Source: Typha latifolia (Eukaryota > Streptophyta > Magnoliopsida > Poales > Typhaceae). From it: 64,000 bases of DNA. Position numbers and translations under genes: made by a program. Below the pieces are notes generated by a model. That model saw only the letters and a list, made by a program, of their open reading frames with translations, did no database searches and had not been told where the DNA came from. Positions 32,930 to 43,415 of this stretch are shown here, piece after piece (position 1 is the first letter of the stretch; the number at the start of each line of letters is the position of its first letter). The DNA is taken from assembly GCA_019914945.1 (NCBI GenBank), contig CM034113.1, positions 4,816,850 to 4,880,849 of the forward strand, given 5' to 3'.

Positions 32930-34030
32930 AAAACTTAATATTTTTTCTTATTTTTCTTCTACTTTTTTTTTTCTGTTATTGTTTCTTTTTCTTCTTCTAT
33001 CCTTTAATCATTCATTCTTTTTTCTATACAAGTTTATATATTCGCTCTTTAATTAATAAAGTAAAAAATTAATCACAAATAGTAATGAGATAATTATAAT
33101 TTGTTAAATAACCAAAACTATGACTCTATATGATTATTATTTATTTCTATGTAAATTATAATGGTGAAGTATGTAAATTCTGCAATGTATATAAAAAATA
33201 ACGAAAGTTGTTAAAATCAATGAAAGTTGTTATTATATTTACGCAAGTTGTTAATATATATTTTTTTCTTATTCGACTACTTTTTTGTTATTGCTTCTTC
33301 TTCTATGCCTTAATTATTCCTTTTTTCCTAGGAAAATCTCTATAATCGCTCTTTAATTAATAAAGTATGAGATTAATCAGAGATAGTGGTGAGAATTTAT
33401 AATTAGTTGTCTTTTAACAATTTTTATTTTTTTATGTACACATTTCGTTATCTTTTAACACCTTCGGTTGTAAAATAGATTAAAAAGAAGAAGCAACAAC
33501 ATAAAATAAGAAGAAGAAAAAAATATATTAACAATTTTTGCAAATGTAATAATAATTTTCATTATTTTTTTTATATACTTTCTATATACTATAGAATTTA
33601 CAAATTTCACCATTATAGTCATATTTTTTGTTATTTAATTGAAAGAAAGTGCAAAAGATAATTATGATTAGTTAAATAACTAAAAATATGACTCTACATG
33701 ATTATTATTTATTTTTATATAAATGATAATTGTAAAGTAGGTAAATTCTACAGTGTATAATAAAAATAACGAAAGTTGTTAAAAATTAATGAAATATTAT
33801 TATATTTTTGAAAGTTGTTAATATATTTTATTTTTCTTCTACTACTTTTTTTTGTTATTGCTTCTTCTTCCATTCCTTAATCGTTTTTTTTTTCTATACA
33901 AGTCTCTATAATCACTTTTTAATTAATAAAGTAAGAGATTATTTTGAGATAGTGGTGAAATAATTAGGATTAGTTAAATAACAAAAAGCATGACTTAACA
34001 TTATTATTATTTGTTTCAATGTAAATTGTA
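32930..34030. repeat. AT-rich repeat block with direct and inverted copies
   Basis: A module containing CTACTTTTTTTTGTTATTGC, CTTTAATTAATAAAGTA and GTTAAATAAC recurs at about 32955, 33280 and 33840. Between them, 33480-33610 is an inverted copy (GAAGAAGCAACAACATAAAA, ATATTAACAATTTTTGCAAA). The inverted and direct copies could form a long hairpin. No coding sequence. Confidence 0.65.
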
Positions 34031-34074
34031 ACATAGAATTTCATACTTAAACTAAGAATTATTCATTTCGACAC

Positions 34075-35040
34075 CAGTAGATTCATAATCTGAAAAAACT
34101 CTAAATACAAAAATTGTAGATCATGATATCACCGATTTTATCCAACTAGTTTTATAATTTTTGGATATCAAATAATTATCTTTTCAATATTTTTTTTAAA
34201 CTGTTCAGAATTGAAATTTTGTGTTTAAGTACGAAATTCTGTTTGTAATTCATAATTTCATATTTAAACTAGAAATATCATCAATTTTATCCAATTTAGT
34301 TTCATAATTTTTTGATATTAGATAATTGTCTTTTAAATATTTTTTTGAAACGGTGCAGAATTGAAATTTTGTGTTTAACTATAAAATTCTGCATTTAAGT
34401 ATGAAATTCTGACTGTAATTCATAATTTCATATTTAAACTAAAAATTATTCGTTTCACCGTAGATAGATTCATAATCTGAAGAAACTCTGAATATAAAAG
34501 TTGTGGATCATGTTAGTTTCATAAATTTTGGACATCAGATAATTATCTTTTGAATATTTTTTCGAAACTATGCAGAATTGAAAATTTGTGTTTAAGTACG
34601 AAATTCTATGTTTAAGTATGAAATTCTCACTATAATTTATAATTTCATATTTAAACTAGAAATTATTCGTTTTGCCATAGATAGATTCATAACTTAAAGA
34701 AACTCTGAATTCAAAATTTGTATATCATGCTCTCACCGATTTTATCCAATTAGTTTCATAATTTTTAGACATTAGATAATTATCTTTTAAATATTTTTCC
34801 GAAACTGAGCAAATTGAAGTTCTGTGTTTTACGAAATTCTAACTAATTCAGAATTTCATATTAAACTAGGAATTATTCGATTTGCTATAGATAGATTCAT
34901 AATTTGAAAAAACTTTGAATACAAAAGTTGTAGATCGTAATGTCGCAAATTTTATCCAATTGATTTCATAATATTTTGAGGTCAAATGATTATTTTTTGA
35001 ATATTTTTCTAAAACTATGTTAAATTAGAATTTTATAGTT
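34075..35040. repeat. Tandem repeat of about 215 bp, 4-5 copies
   Basis: Blocks with AGATTCATAATCTGAA, ATCCAATTAGTTTCATAATT and GAAATTTTGTGTTTAAGTA recur with starts near 34080, 34468, 34684 and 34904. A shortened copy lies between the first two. Sequence identity is moderate to high. Confidence 0.8.
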
Positions 35041-35225
35041 TTAGTACGAAAAGAAAAAGATAGAAAAAGGAGCAGTAGTAGCAAAAGAAGAAGAAGAAGA
35101 ATAAGAGGAAGAATTAACACCAGCATATGAAGTAGAAGAAGAAGAATAAGAAGAATAATTAACACCAGTATATGAAGTAAAGATAAAGTAGAAGATGAAG
35201 AAGAAGAAGATGAATACGGGGCCCG
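35041..35225. repeat. GAA-rich microsatellite region
   Basis: Runs of GAAGAAGAA with a repeated AATTAACACCAG(C/T)ATATGAAGTA segment (about 35112 and 35157). Open frames here are low complexity and not credible genes. Confidence 0.75.
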
Positions 35226-36025
35226 TTTTAAATGACAAAGTTGAAAGAAAACTAAGAAAAAAGCTTCAAATGCAAAGGTAACTGAAAAAACCGTAACTGG
35301 CCAAATTGAAAACTAAGTGAGTTTTCGATGCAAATAATACTAATTCTTCCTAATAATTCAATGGAAATTCAAATTTTCTTAGCAGTGGTACTTTAATAAC
35401 TTTTTCATCAAAAATGATACTTTAATAATTTGATAAGTATGGTTACTCGAATTATCTTTTTTTTAAGACAGAGAAAGAGGTTTGATCAAATAGATATGTT
35501 ACCTACCCTATTTTCTTTTTTCTTTTTAGTGAGAAATAAAAATTTAATGATGTTCTAATTAAGCTATCCCAATGGGATCCAAAAGCAAGAATACTCATAA
35601 AATATGAGTGCTTTTTATTTATTTATTATTATTTTTTTTTTGGTAACATGAATGCATTTTAACCATCCTGAGTGCTTTATAAAGTTCTTTCATCTATATA
35701 ACACGGCTTTGCGTTTTTATCCATTGAACATGAACATGACTCTGAACAGAATCCTGCCATCAATTATTTAAGAAAAACGAAACCAATTCTTCCATCTGAT
35801 TGGGGAGAGGAAACTGACTCCAAATATTTTCGGGAGATTTTTTACATATTTTCCCACTGAATTTCTTTTAAATATTATAATTTCCACTACATTCGAAATA
35901 TTATATACAATCAAAATCATTGAACTCTTTCAAAATATTATTCAAATGTTTTAAGTTTCTTTTTTCTTTTTAAGCAAAAGGCAAGCGTTCTAGAAAAAGC
36001 GATAAAATCGAGTTCAAACTTCAAC
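35226..36025. other. AT-rich interval, unassigned
   Basis: No gene recognised. Confidence 0.4.
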
Positions 36026-36690
36026 TAGGGGTGTAAATGAGTTGAGCCTGAGCGAGTCGACTCCGGCTCAGGCTTGGCTTGAAATTACTTTTGAGCCTTA
36101 TAATTTTGCACAGGCTCGGCTCAGCTCAACTTGAGCTGAGCCCGAGTAGAGCTCGAGCTTGATTAGAGGATGAGGAGGCAGTGGCAGCGTGAATAGCAGA
36201 TTGTCGAAGGAGGAGTAAGAGATTGATGGAGGAGGAAGCTGATGGAGAGAAGGCGACGACATGCAGATGGAGGAGGCCGGAGGAGATGGTCAATGGAGAA
36301 GAGGCCGATGCCAATGGAGGAGGAGGTCGCCGAAAGAGACTAGAGGAGATAGTCGATGGAGGAGGAGGAAGGGGAGGAGGCCGACAGAGAGGAGGTGGTT
36401 GTGGATTTATCGATGGAGGACGCGGAGAGGAGGCCGGATGGGTGAGGGTGGGGTGAGGGTAGGGGTGATAGGTGAGAGTGGGTTAGTCGGGTGGGGTCAG
36501 GGTTATGGGTGGTGGACTGGTGGATGAGGGTGAGGGCGATGGCCTGATGGGTGAGGGTAATGAGTAAGAAAATAATGTCTATCGAGCCTATCGAGCCGAG
36601 CCTGAGATAGCCGGCTCCAGATTAGGCTCAACTCGATATTAATTTTGAGCCGATTTCAGCGGCTCGGGCTCGACTCATCTCTAACCGAGC
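36026..36690. mobile_element. hAT-like TIR element (TAGGGGTGTAAATGAG family)
   Basis: The left arm starts TAGGGGTGTAAATGAGTTGAGCC (first 20 bases, 36027-36046, are diagnostic) and is rich in CGAGCTC-like words. The right arm (about 36600-36685) is its imperfect inverse, ending near GACTCATCTCTAA. The middle is a GGA/GAG-rich low-complexity stretch. TAGGGGTG ends are typical of hAT elements. An 8-bp target duplication was not seen, and the right end is uncertain. Confidence 0.55.
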
Positions 36691-38097
36691 TGAGCCGGAC
36701 TCGAGCTAATAGGATTTTTTTAACTAAATAAAAAAATTTCAAAAAGATTAGAAAGATCAGGTTCAATGAACATGGGATGGTGGGCCACCAAAGTAATAAG
36801 TGAATTAATTAATAATTATCCCATATACCATATGAGTATCATTCAACTAACAAATATTATGTACATGAGCTTCCTAAACAAATCCCACTGGAGTTATTCT
36901 TAAATATCTAATAGGATGCATAATGTCTATATTTGATCATATTAGATTGACTAATATCTTGTTGCAATTGCATATTAGAGAAAATTATTAAAATTATATT
37001 GGAAAGGGTTGCCTTGAAGGATAAGGTGAAGGCACCTCAACATCAACAAAATCTTGACTAATTGTAGCTTCACAAGGTGAACAAAAAAAATAAAAAAAAA
37101 ATTTGAAAAGTAATTTGCATGAAGCATGTTCTTAAAAAGATTCAAGGAAATAGCTACCTTACCTTATATATAAGTGTGAAAGCTACTGTTGCATATTTAA
37201 ATTACCTTCAAGTATATGGTATAGGTTGGTTTTATTTCTAGAATAATAATATGTCGACCTATATTTATATATTAATATATAATAGGATATTTTATGAATT
37301 TAGTATTTAATATCATGCATAATAGGAAAGTGCTTAATTTCTTAATGTTTTAATTAATTTTGACGTCTTCGATTAGAGTCTAATATGTTTCTGTTTAACT
37401 TAAAATATTTGTTATTAGAGTCTAAAAGATTTGACTCCTCTCTTACCTATAAATAGACAGTTCATTTAGAGAGCAAATATCCTATCAGTAGTGATTACAT
37501 CTAGTGAGGTAGGTGAGAGGAAGGAAGCCTAGTAATTCCTAGTGCGTCGAGATTAAGAAATGAAGATAATCACTTCCGCCTAAAGAATTACCATGGATCA
37601 ACATCATATACACCATGTCAACATATAAGTCTATGATCCTAAGAAAATATTTTATTTAACAATGCGATCATAATATGTATTGACTTGTCTTTGTGTAATT
37701 TACTCTTTAACTATAGTATATTTATGTATACTTTTATCTTTGTCAATTTGTGACGAAAAGGAGAAAGAAGTTGATGTTTATCTTAATGGGGAAATTATTT
37801 TGAATTGAATTAAGGGGAAATCTTGATTTTTTTTTTCAAACTTGATTCAATTCTTTGCTTGAGGGAGAACATTAAATATTACGTATACTCAGCTTTGTAT
37901 AGACTTAAAATTAACAAAATAACTAGAAAAAAATGGATTTAAGGAATAAATTGTTTATCACTTTGTTGAATTGATTTTGTTTCACACACTTGTGTTCATG
38001 GGTATATTTTATGTTTGATGATTATAAGAATATATAGATCTAAAAGGAGAAGCATATTTTGATCATAGCAACATCATAAGCACAAAATCATGTAATG
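36691..38097. other. AT-rich interval, probable decayed retroelement
   Basis: No gene recognised. Bases 37440-37800 read like an LTR/leader of a copia-type element (short repeats, GGAGAAAGAAG purine tracts), but no boundary could be set. The solo LTR at 38103 interrupts this DNA. Confidence 0.3.
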
Positions 38098-38102
38098 GTA
38101 AG

Positions 38103-40363
38103 TGTTAGGACCAGAAAAAAAAAAAAAATTGGGTTGAGAGAGGAGGGTGCATGTGCTCTGCACGTGCAGCCCCTCCCCTCTCCCTCTCCAGTGCGCAGCG
38201 GGAAAGAAGGGATTTCATCTAATCCGGATCGGATTAGATTTGATCCTCATCTAAATTATAAATTAAACCCTAATCTCTTTTTCTCTCTCTCTGCTTAATA
38301 CTGATAAACCCCCCAGCCCTATTCTCTCTCTCCTTCCTCCCTTCTATCGCTTCTTCCTCACTGTCGGAGTCGTCGCCGTGGAATTGGCCAGCCGGAGCGT
38401 CGGCGGAGGAAATTGGACCCACCATACTCCTCCCCGGTGAGCCTTCTCTCATCCCTCTAGTTTAATTTAAAATTAAATAAGTAAATTCGAAATACCTAAT
38501 TTGGGGGGTTTCGGCCTCGTCGGCAAATCTGGCCGGCCGGCGGCTTCGAGTCGCAGTCGCTACCTCTGGAAGCGCCTTGCCGTTGGCCTCGTGCCGTGGG
38601 CAATCACCGTTGGAGCCCTCGTGGCTCCGGTCGCCGTCGGTCATGGGATCGACCGCCGTTCGCGAGTTCTCTACCTCACGAGGACGGCGGCACCGTATGG
38701 GTGTTGAGACGCCGGGGGTGCGGCCGGCGAACCTTCGCCGTGGCAGTCGCCAGCGCCTTCCTCCTTCTCTTCTTCCTTCTCTCTCTCTTCCTCTCTTTTT
38801 CTCTCTCTCTTCGGTTTGGGGAAGATAGACTCGGGTTGCCCGAGTCTGATCTTCTCCCTTTTAGTGTTGGATTCGGGTCGGGTTGGATCCGAATCCAAGG
38901 AACCCGACCCAGTTCCATTATCTATTTGGATTGGGCCTTGGCCCAATCCATTTAAGAATTTTTTTGGGTGGGCTGCGGTGCGAGCCAACTGCAGCCCAGC
39001 CCAATTGTTTTGGGCTCATTTTAGCCCAATTTAATTATTCTTAGGTTAAATTGTATAAACATTTTTAATAGTTATTTTAATTAAAAATGTTATTGTTGTT
39101 TATTATTTAAGGTGGTGATTTTTAGTTCGTGGGCTAGAGATTTGAGATTTTGGTTGTCTTGCCTAGACTCAGGTGAGTGGGTTCACTCACATATTTATTT
39201 TATTGTATTTCGTATTTTTGTCGGACCATGTAAATTTTCTGTGTGCAAATTATTTATTTCACCCTTATATGTAAAAATTTAATTGTTACAATTTCTGTGT
39301 GCAAATCTATTTATTTTATCTGTACGTGCGAAAATTTAATTGTTTTATTTCCTATGTGCATTTAATTATTATATTCAGTGCATCACCATACTTCGTGCAA
39401 ATATTGAAAAATTGTGGAAAGAAAAATAAGACTAGTATTGATACGACTTAGAGAACAGTCCCGGTATAAATCGCTTGCGATTTTTCCGTGGTGACTCAAG
39501 TCTATCTGGAAGTCCAGGGGAAAGTCCTAAATTAGATCACTGCGGTGACTTTCTTAGGTGACTCTGGCGGGGTTAGGGAACAGTCCTAAGAAGTATGAGA
39601 AAATTTCCTAGGTGACTCTAACTTCTCTCAACGGTTAGAGGAAAAGACAGAGTGTGTTGATCACAGGGTGATACCCTCTGATGACCCTAACCGGATTAGC
39701 TATGAAGAAAAGTCCCGAGCGTCATCTCGAGGTGACTTCTAGTTGATGTGGATCCATAGGGTTTAAACCCATTGAGACATATGACAATATAAATATCAAA
39801 AAGATGTTAATATGTTGAAAACGTGCAAGGTTACAAGTTGTGACATTTCTCTATTGTTATCATTGTTACTATGTAGAGAGCATGCCTATTGCATATTATG
39901 ATGGATATTGTTGCTTTTAGTTTAATTTATTCAGCATTAATATGTTTTAAAATTTATTTGGTTCGAGTGGATTCCACTCACTGAGCTATAGTTGTTGGCT
40001 CACGAGTTCTATTGTTTTTTTTTGTATTTGTTTATTTATTTCAGGTAATAGACAGCGGGGCGACTGAGCGTGATGTACCCGGATTCCACCTCCACTTAGG
40101 ATTCACCTATTCACCCTTCCGCTCTTTTAGATTTTGTGCTTTAGATTAGAATATTTTATTTTACTTTATTTTATTTTAGAGACTCAAAAACATTAACATT
40201 GTTTTTATTTTAATTGCATTTAGTAATAAAATTTTAATAAAGCACATTCTTATTTTATTTATTTATCTTGTCATCTATACGTAGAGAGTATTGGTAAGTC
40301 TTCGTGCATCTCAAGCATATTGAGATGCATGGCCGGTCATGATTCCTATTTTGGGTCGTGACA
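38103..40363 (+). mobile_element. Solo LTR, 2261 bp, with perfect target duplication
   Basis: It starts TGTTAGGACCAG and ends GGGTCGTGACA, flanked by GTAAG at 38098-38102 and at 40364-40368. No gag or pol between. It contains a CT-rich leader-like part (38276-38345), GC-rich open stretches without recognisable domains (38480-38960), repeated GGTGACTC words at 39485-39630 and a GAGCTATAGTTG motif at about 39983. Read as a long LTR left by LTR-LTR recombination, possibly Tekay-like. The ORFs in it are not convincing genes. Confidence 0.88.
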
Positions 40364-40849
40364 GTAAGTTTCGTTGATACAAAACACTTCAAAACATGAT
40401 ATACAATTTAGATTTAATGTTCGTATGGAAAAATGTTCATGTGAAGATCGAATAATGAAAGTAAAATCAAGTCAAAATAGCAAATGTTTAGTTTTGCAAG
40501 CTCGATGCACACCTCAAACAGTGTGATACGCACCTCGACACAAAATTAACATAGTAGTCTCTACGTGCGCATCTGAAACTAATTCAAACTTGGTTTATTT
40601 TTTATTTATTTATTTTATTTTGAGATTCTTTTAGAATACATCAAGGATGCTCTGGTATACTTCTAAAAGGATATCAGAGGTTAGATTAACATAGAGAACT
40701 CGTAGGAAATTAAAGTTTAAGTGATCATAGTTCTACTTTCCTCAAGGAGCTTATTTTTACCTAAGTTGAGGACAACTTTTATATATCTATAGCTTGGAGT
40801 TTAGCTTTGCTCCAACACAAAGGCATTGGAATGGAGTCTTCTTACAACA

Positions 40850-41345
40850 ATCAATATGAGTATGTCTATTTCAAAAAAGTTAAATCCATAGTTGATTGGA
40901 TATGTTGATACGAGATACAAGAACCAAATCACAAATATATTGTTTTATTTATGATAATACAGTTACATCTTGGTGACCTATAACAATTGATGATGGCATA
41001 TCCTCAAATCATGCTATGATACTTGCAGTACATGAAATAGAGAACCCATTTGGCTAAGGTCTATGATCAAGCATATCCAAGAAAAACGTGGGGTATATTC
41101 GTCAGAGAATCAGAGGTATTCCTACAATTCTATATGAATATAATGTCGTATGTATGACACAAATTAAAAGGGTTTACATCACAGGTGATAGAACTAAACA
41201 TATTTCACCAAATTTCTTCTATATACATAATCTCCAAAAGTTGATGTTTAGAAGATATCTTCATGTCATAATTTTGCATTTGTTTTTATCAAAATACTAC
41301 CAACAATGACATTTAAGAAATTGATGCACAAGACTAGAATGCATC
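40850..41345 (+). pseudogene. Ty1/copia RNase H remnant
   Basis: Readable in pieces: GYVDTRYKNQ (about 40895-40925, compare the copia GYADAGYLSDP block), EPIWLRSMIKHIQEKRG (41045-41085), then RESPTILYE-like text in 41105-41135, QIKRVYITGDRTKHISPNFF and YIHNLQK (41161-41235). This is the C-terminal RNase H region of a copia Pol, with many stops. It belongs to a different copia family from the element at 20841. Confidence 0.7.
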
Positions 41346-41599
41346 ATGGTAAGAATCTCTCATCCTAACCTACTTGAGAACTTATTTACTAATAAGATAG
41401 GGTAATGAATATTTGCATGATGTACTCTTTTTCCTTCACTAAGGTTCTTTACACTGAGTTTTACATAGCAAGGTTTTATCAAGGTAGTTATATAATGCAG
41501 GGAACCTAGAGGTGAGAAGATAGGAACAACCGGAAGAAAACAATTCCTTATGCTTAAGTATGTCGATTCTCATTTTACAATTTTTTTAAGAAAAAAAGA

Positions 41600-42094
41600 T
41601 TTTTACAAATCACACCCTATATTTTAACCTAATTTTTGTGATTCACACCCCATTTTGAGGATCATGTAACCTGGGCCCTTCTTCTTTCCTATAATTCTCA
41701 TTTAACACCGTGCATTATTTTGATTAACTAATATTAACCAAATTACTAAAATAGCCCCACCATTCGCTCTTATTTTTTATATTCTTAACCATCTTCTCCA
41801 CCTACCTCTTCCACTGTCGTCGTCGTCGCCGCCACCTTTCTCCTCCTCCTCCTTTTCTACTTCTTCTTTTTTTGGGAAGAGAAAAATAGGATGAAAAAGA
41901 TAGAGGTAATTCAGATATTTATAAACTATCTTGTATATTATAATAGAATATTCTTTTTCTAGTATCATATAAATTAACCTAGGGTATTAAATAAAAATTA
42001 TAAGGGAAAAAGAAGGGTCCAGGTTATAAAATCCTCAAAGACGGAATGTAAATCATAAAATAAGTAAAATATAATATGTGATTTGTAAATGATG
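41600..42094. mobile_element. Long-TIR non-autonomous DNA transposon (MITE-like), member 2
   Basis: About 95-bp imperfect TIRs: 41600-41700 (ACAAATCACACC ... CTGGGCCCTTCTTCTTTCC) and 41995-42094 (AAGAAGGGTCCAGGTTATAA ... GTGATTTGTAAAT). The inner core between TIRs is about 295 bp with a CGTCGTCGTCGCC microsatellite. Its arms match those at 8305-9120, so the two form one family. Target duplication not resolved. Confidence 0.75.
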
Positions 42095-42235
42095 GAGTAG
42101 GAGTCTCAAATGATGAAGCATAAGCAGGAAGGTGTAAGCATAGCTGGAAAGAAAAAAAAAGGCAAGCCTCCTGGGCTAGTCAAGAAGGAAAGCAAGAGGT
42201 CCTTTGCCTTTCAAATAGGGCTTGGTAGGGATTGA

Positions 42236-42405
42236 AACATGGCTCACTTCGGTCAAGGACTCCTTTCGCTTGAACACTTGACTCTCACTTCGGTCGAGGA
42301 CTTCCCTCGCTTGAACACTTGACTCGCTTTGGTTGAGGCCTACCTTTGTTCATACAACTTGACTCGCTCGAATCAAGTTTGATCTCCCTCTCGCTCAAAC
42401 AGCCC
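42236..42405. repeat. Short tandem repeat, about 40-47 bp unit, 3-4 copies
   Basis: Units of the form CACTTCGGTCGAGGACTTCC, CTCGCTTGAACACTTGACT recur from 42242, decaying to the right. Confidence 0.75.
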
Positions 42406-43358
42406 TCTCTCACTAGTCAGGATTTTATATCTCATTACAAAAGACGTGATGGAACTGAATGCACTTCTCCGGTGCTAGCTTATCCAGTTCGATTTCTTCC
42501 TCAATCGATACAACAACTTTCTCCCTCGGCTTCATGTTCTTGTATCTCGACATCTCCTCTCTGTATCTCCTCCGTCATGCTAGACAAACTAGACTTAGAG
42601 TCTACATCAAGCTAACCCTCCTCACTGAAGAACAGATAGGAAGATCTAGATAATAGTGCTGTGAAACAGTTGGGAGTATTATGAGACTAAGGATACTTAC
42701 ATTTTTGGTGCGGACTTTCTACGTACGGTAAAAAATCCCGAAAAATAAATGTTTGGAATAATCCATGTCAAAAACTAACCGCTACGGCTAATCTGAAACA
42801 ATTAAAAGGACATTAACGTATTTCATTAATTGTACCATCAATTTTTAGTGATAATTATATAGAAAACTAGAAAAAAGATTTATCAAAAGCACTGTATATT
42901 TTTTTTAATTATCGTTTACATTTTAACCTATTAATATTACATCTAAAATACATAGAATAATTTTGCTGTAATAGAACAAAATAGAAACATTCGTTGCTTT
43001 TGGATAAGAAAAAGATTAGAATATCCTTTATTTAATTTTAAAATTTAGTTATTTATTTATTTTTACCTTAACATAAAAAGGCTTGCAAAAAATTATTAAA
43101 TTCATTTTGTATTTATACTTATTTTAACTTATCTATATAACGATCTAACAACATAATATATTTTATGATAAATATAAATATTAGAGGGTGTGAGACTAGT
43201 TCTCTTTTACTACCACGGTATGATACCTAGGACCAAACCTAGTCTCATTCCACATCATTCTTGTCATACTAATAGGTCTTTTAGCCAGTATAACATGCCA
43301 CTACAAATTATGTCTAGATAAGTTGTAAACATAGTTCATGTAACAAAAGAATGATAAG

Positions 43359-43415
43359 CTACAGCTCCCTCCACTTTTCACCTCCGGGCTTGGGACCGGC
43401 ATCAGCAGTGTTAAA
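43359..43415 (-). other. Possible terminal exon of an unidentified minus-strand gene
   Basis: On the minus strand a good acceptor (TTTTTGTTGCAG) ends at 43416. The next 57 bases read FNTADAGPKPGGEKWREL and a stop, a GC-balanced hydrophilic peptide in otherwise AT-rich DNA. A possible internal exon (46275-46310, minus, DKWRKRTNIVTPN before GTGAGT) does not fit its phase directly. I cannot name the protein. It could be the end of the transcription unit that starts near 55971. Confidence 0.35.

Noticed and set aside
36126..36527. Gly/Arg-rich frames around 36.2-36.5 kb
   Set aside because: Low-complexity GGA/GAG repeat between the arms of a hAT-like TIR element, open in several frames.
38501..39034. 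GC-rich overlapping frames in the second solo LTR
   Set aside because: Several mutually overlapping frames on both strands, no recognisable domain, and the whole block is bounded by LTR ends and a target duplication.
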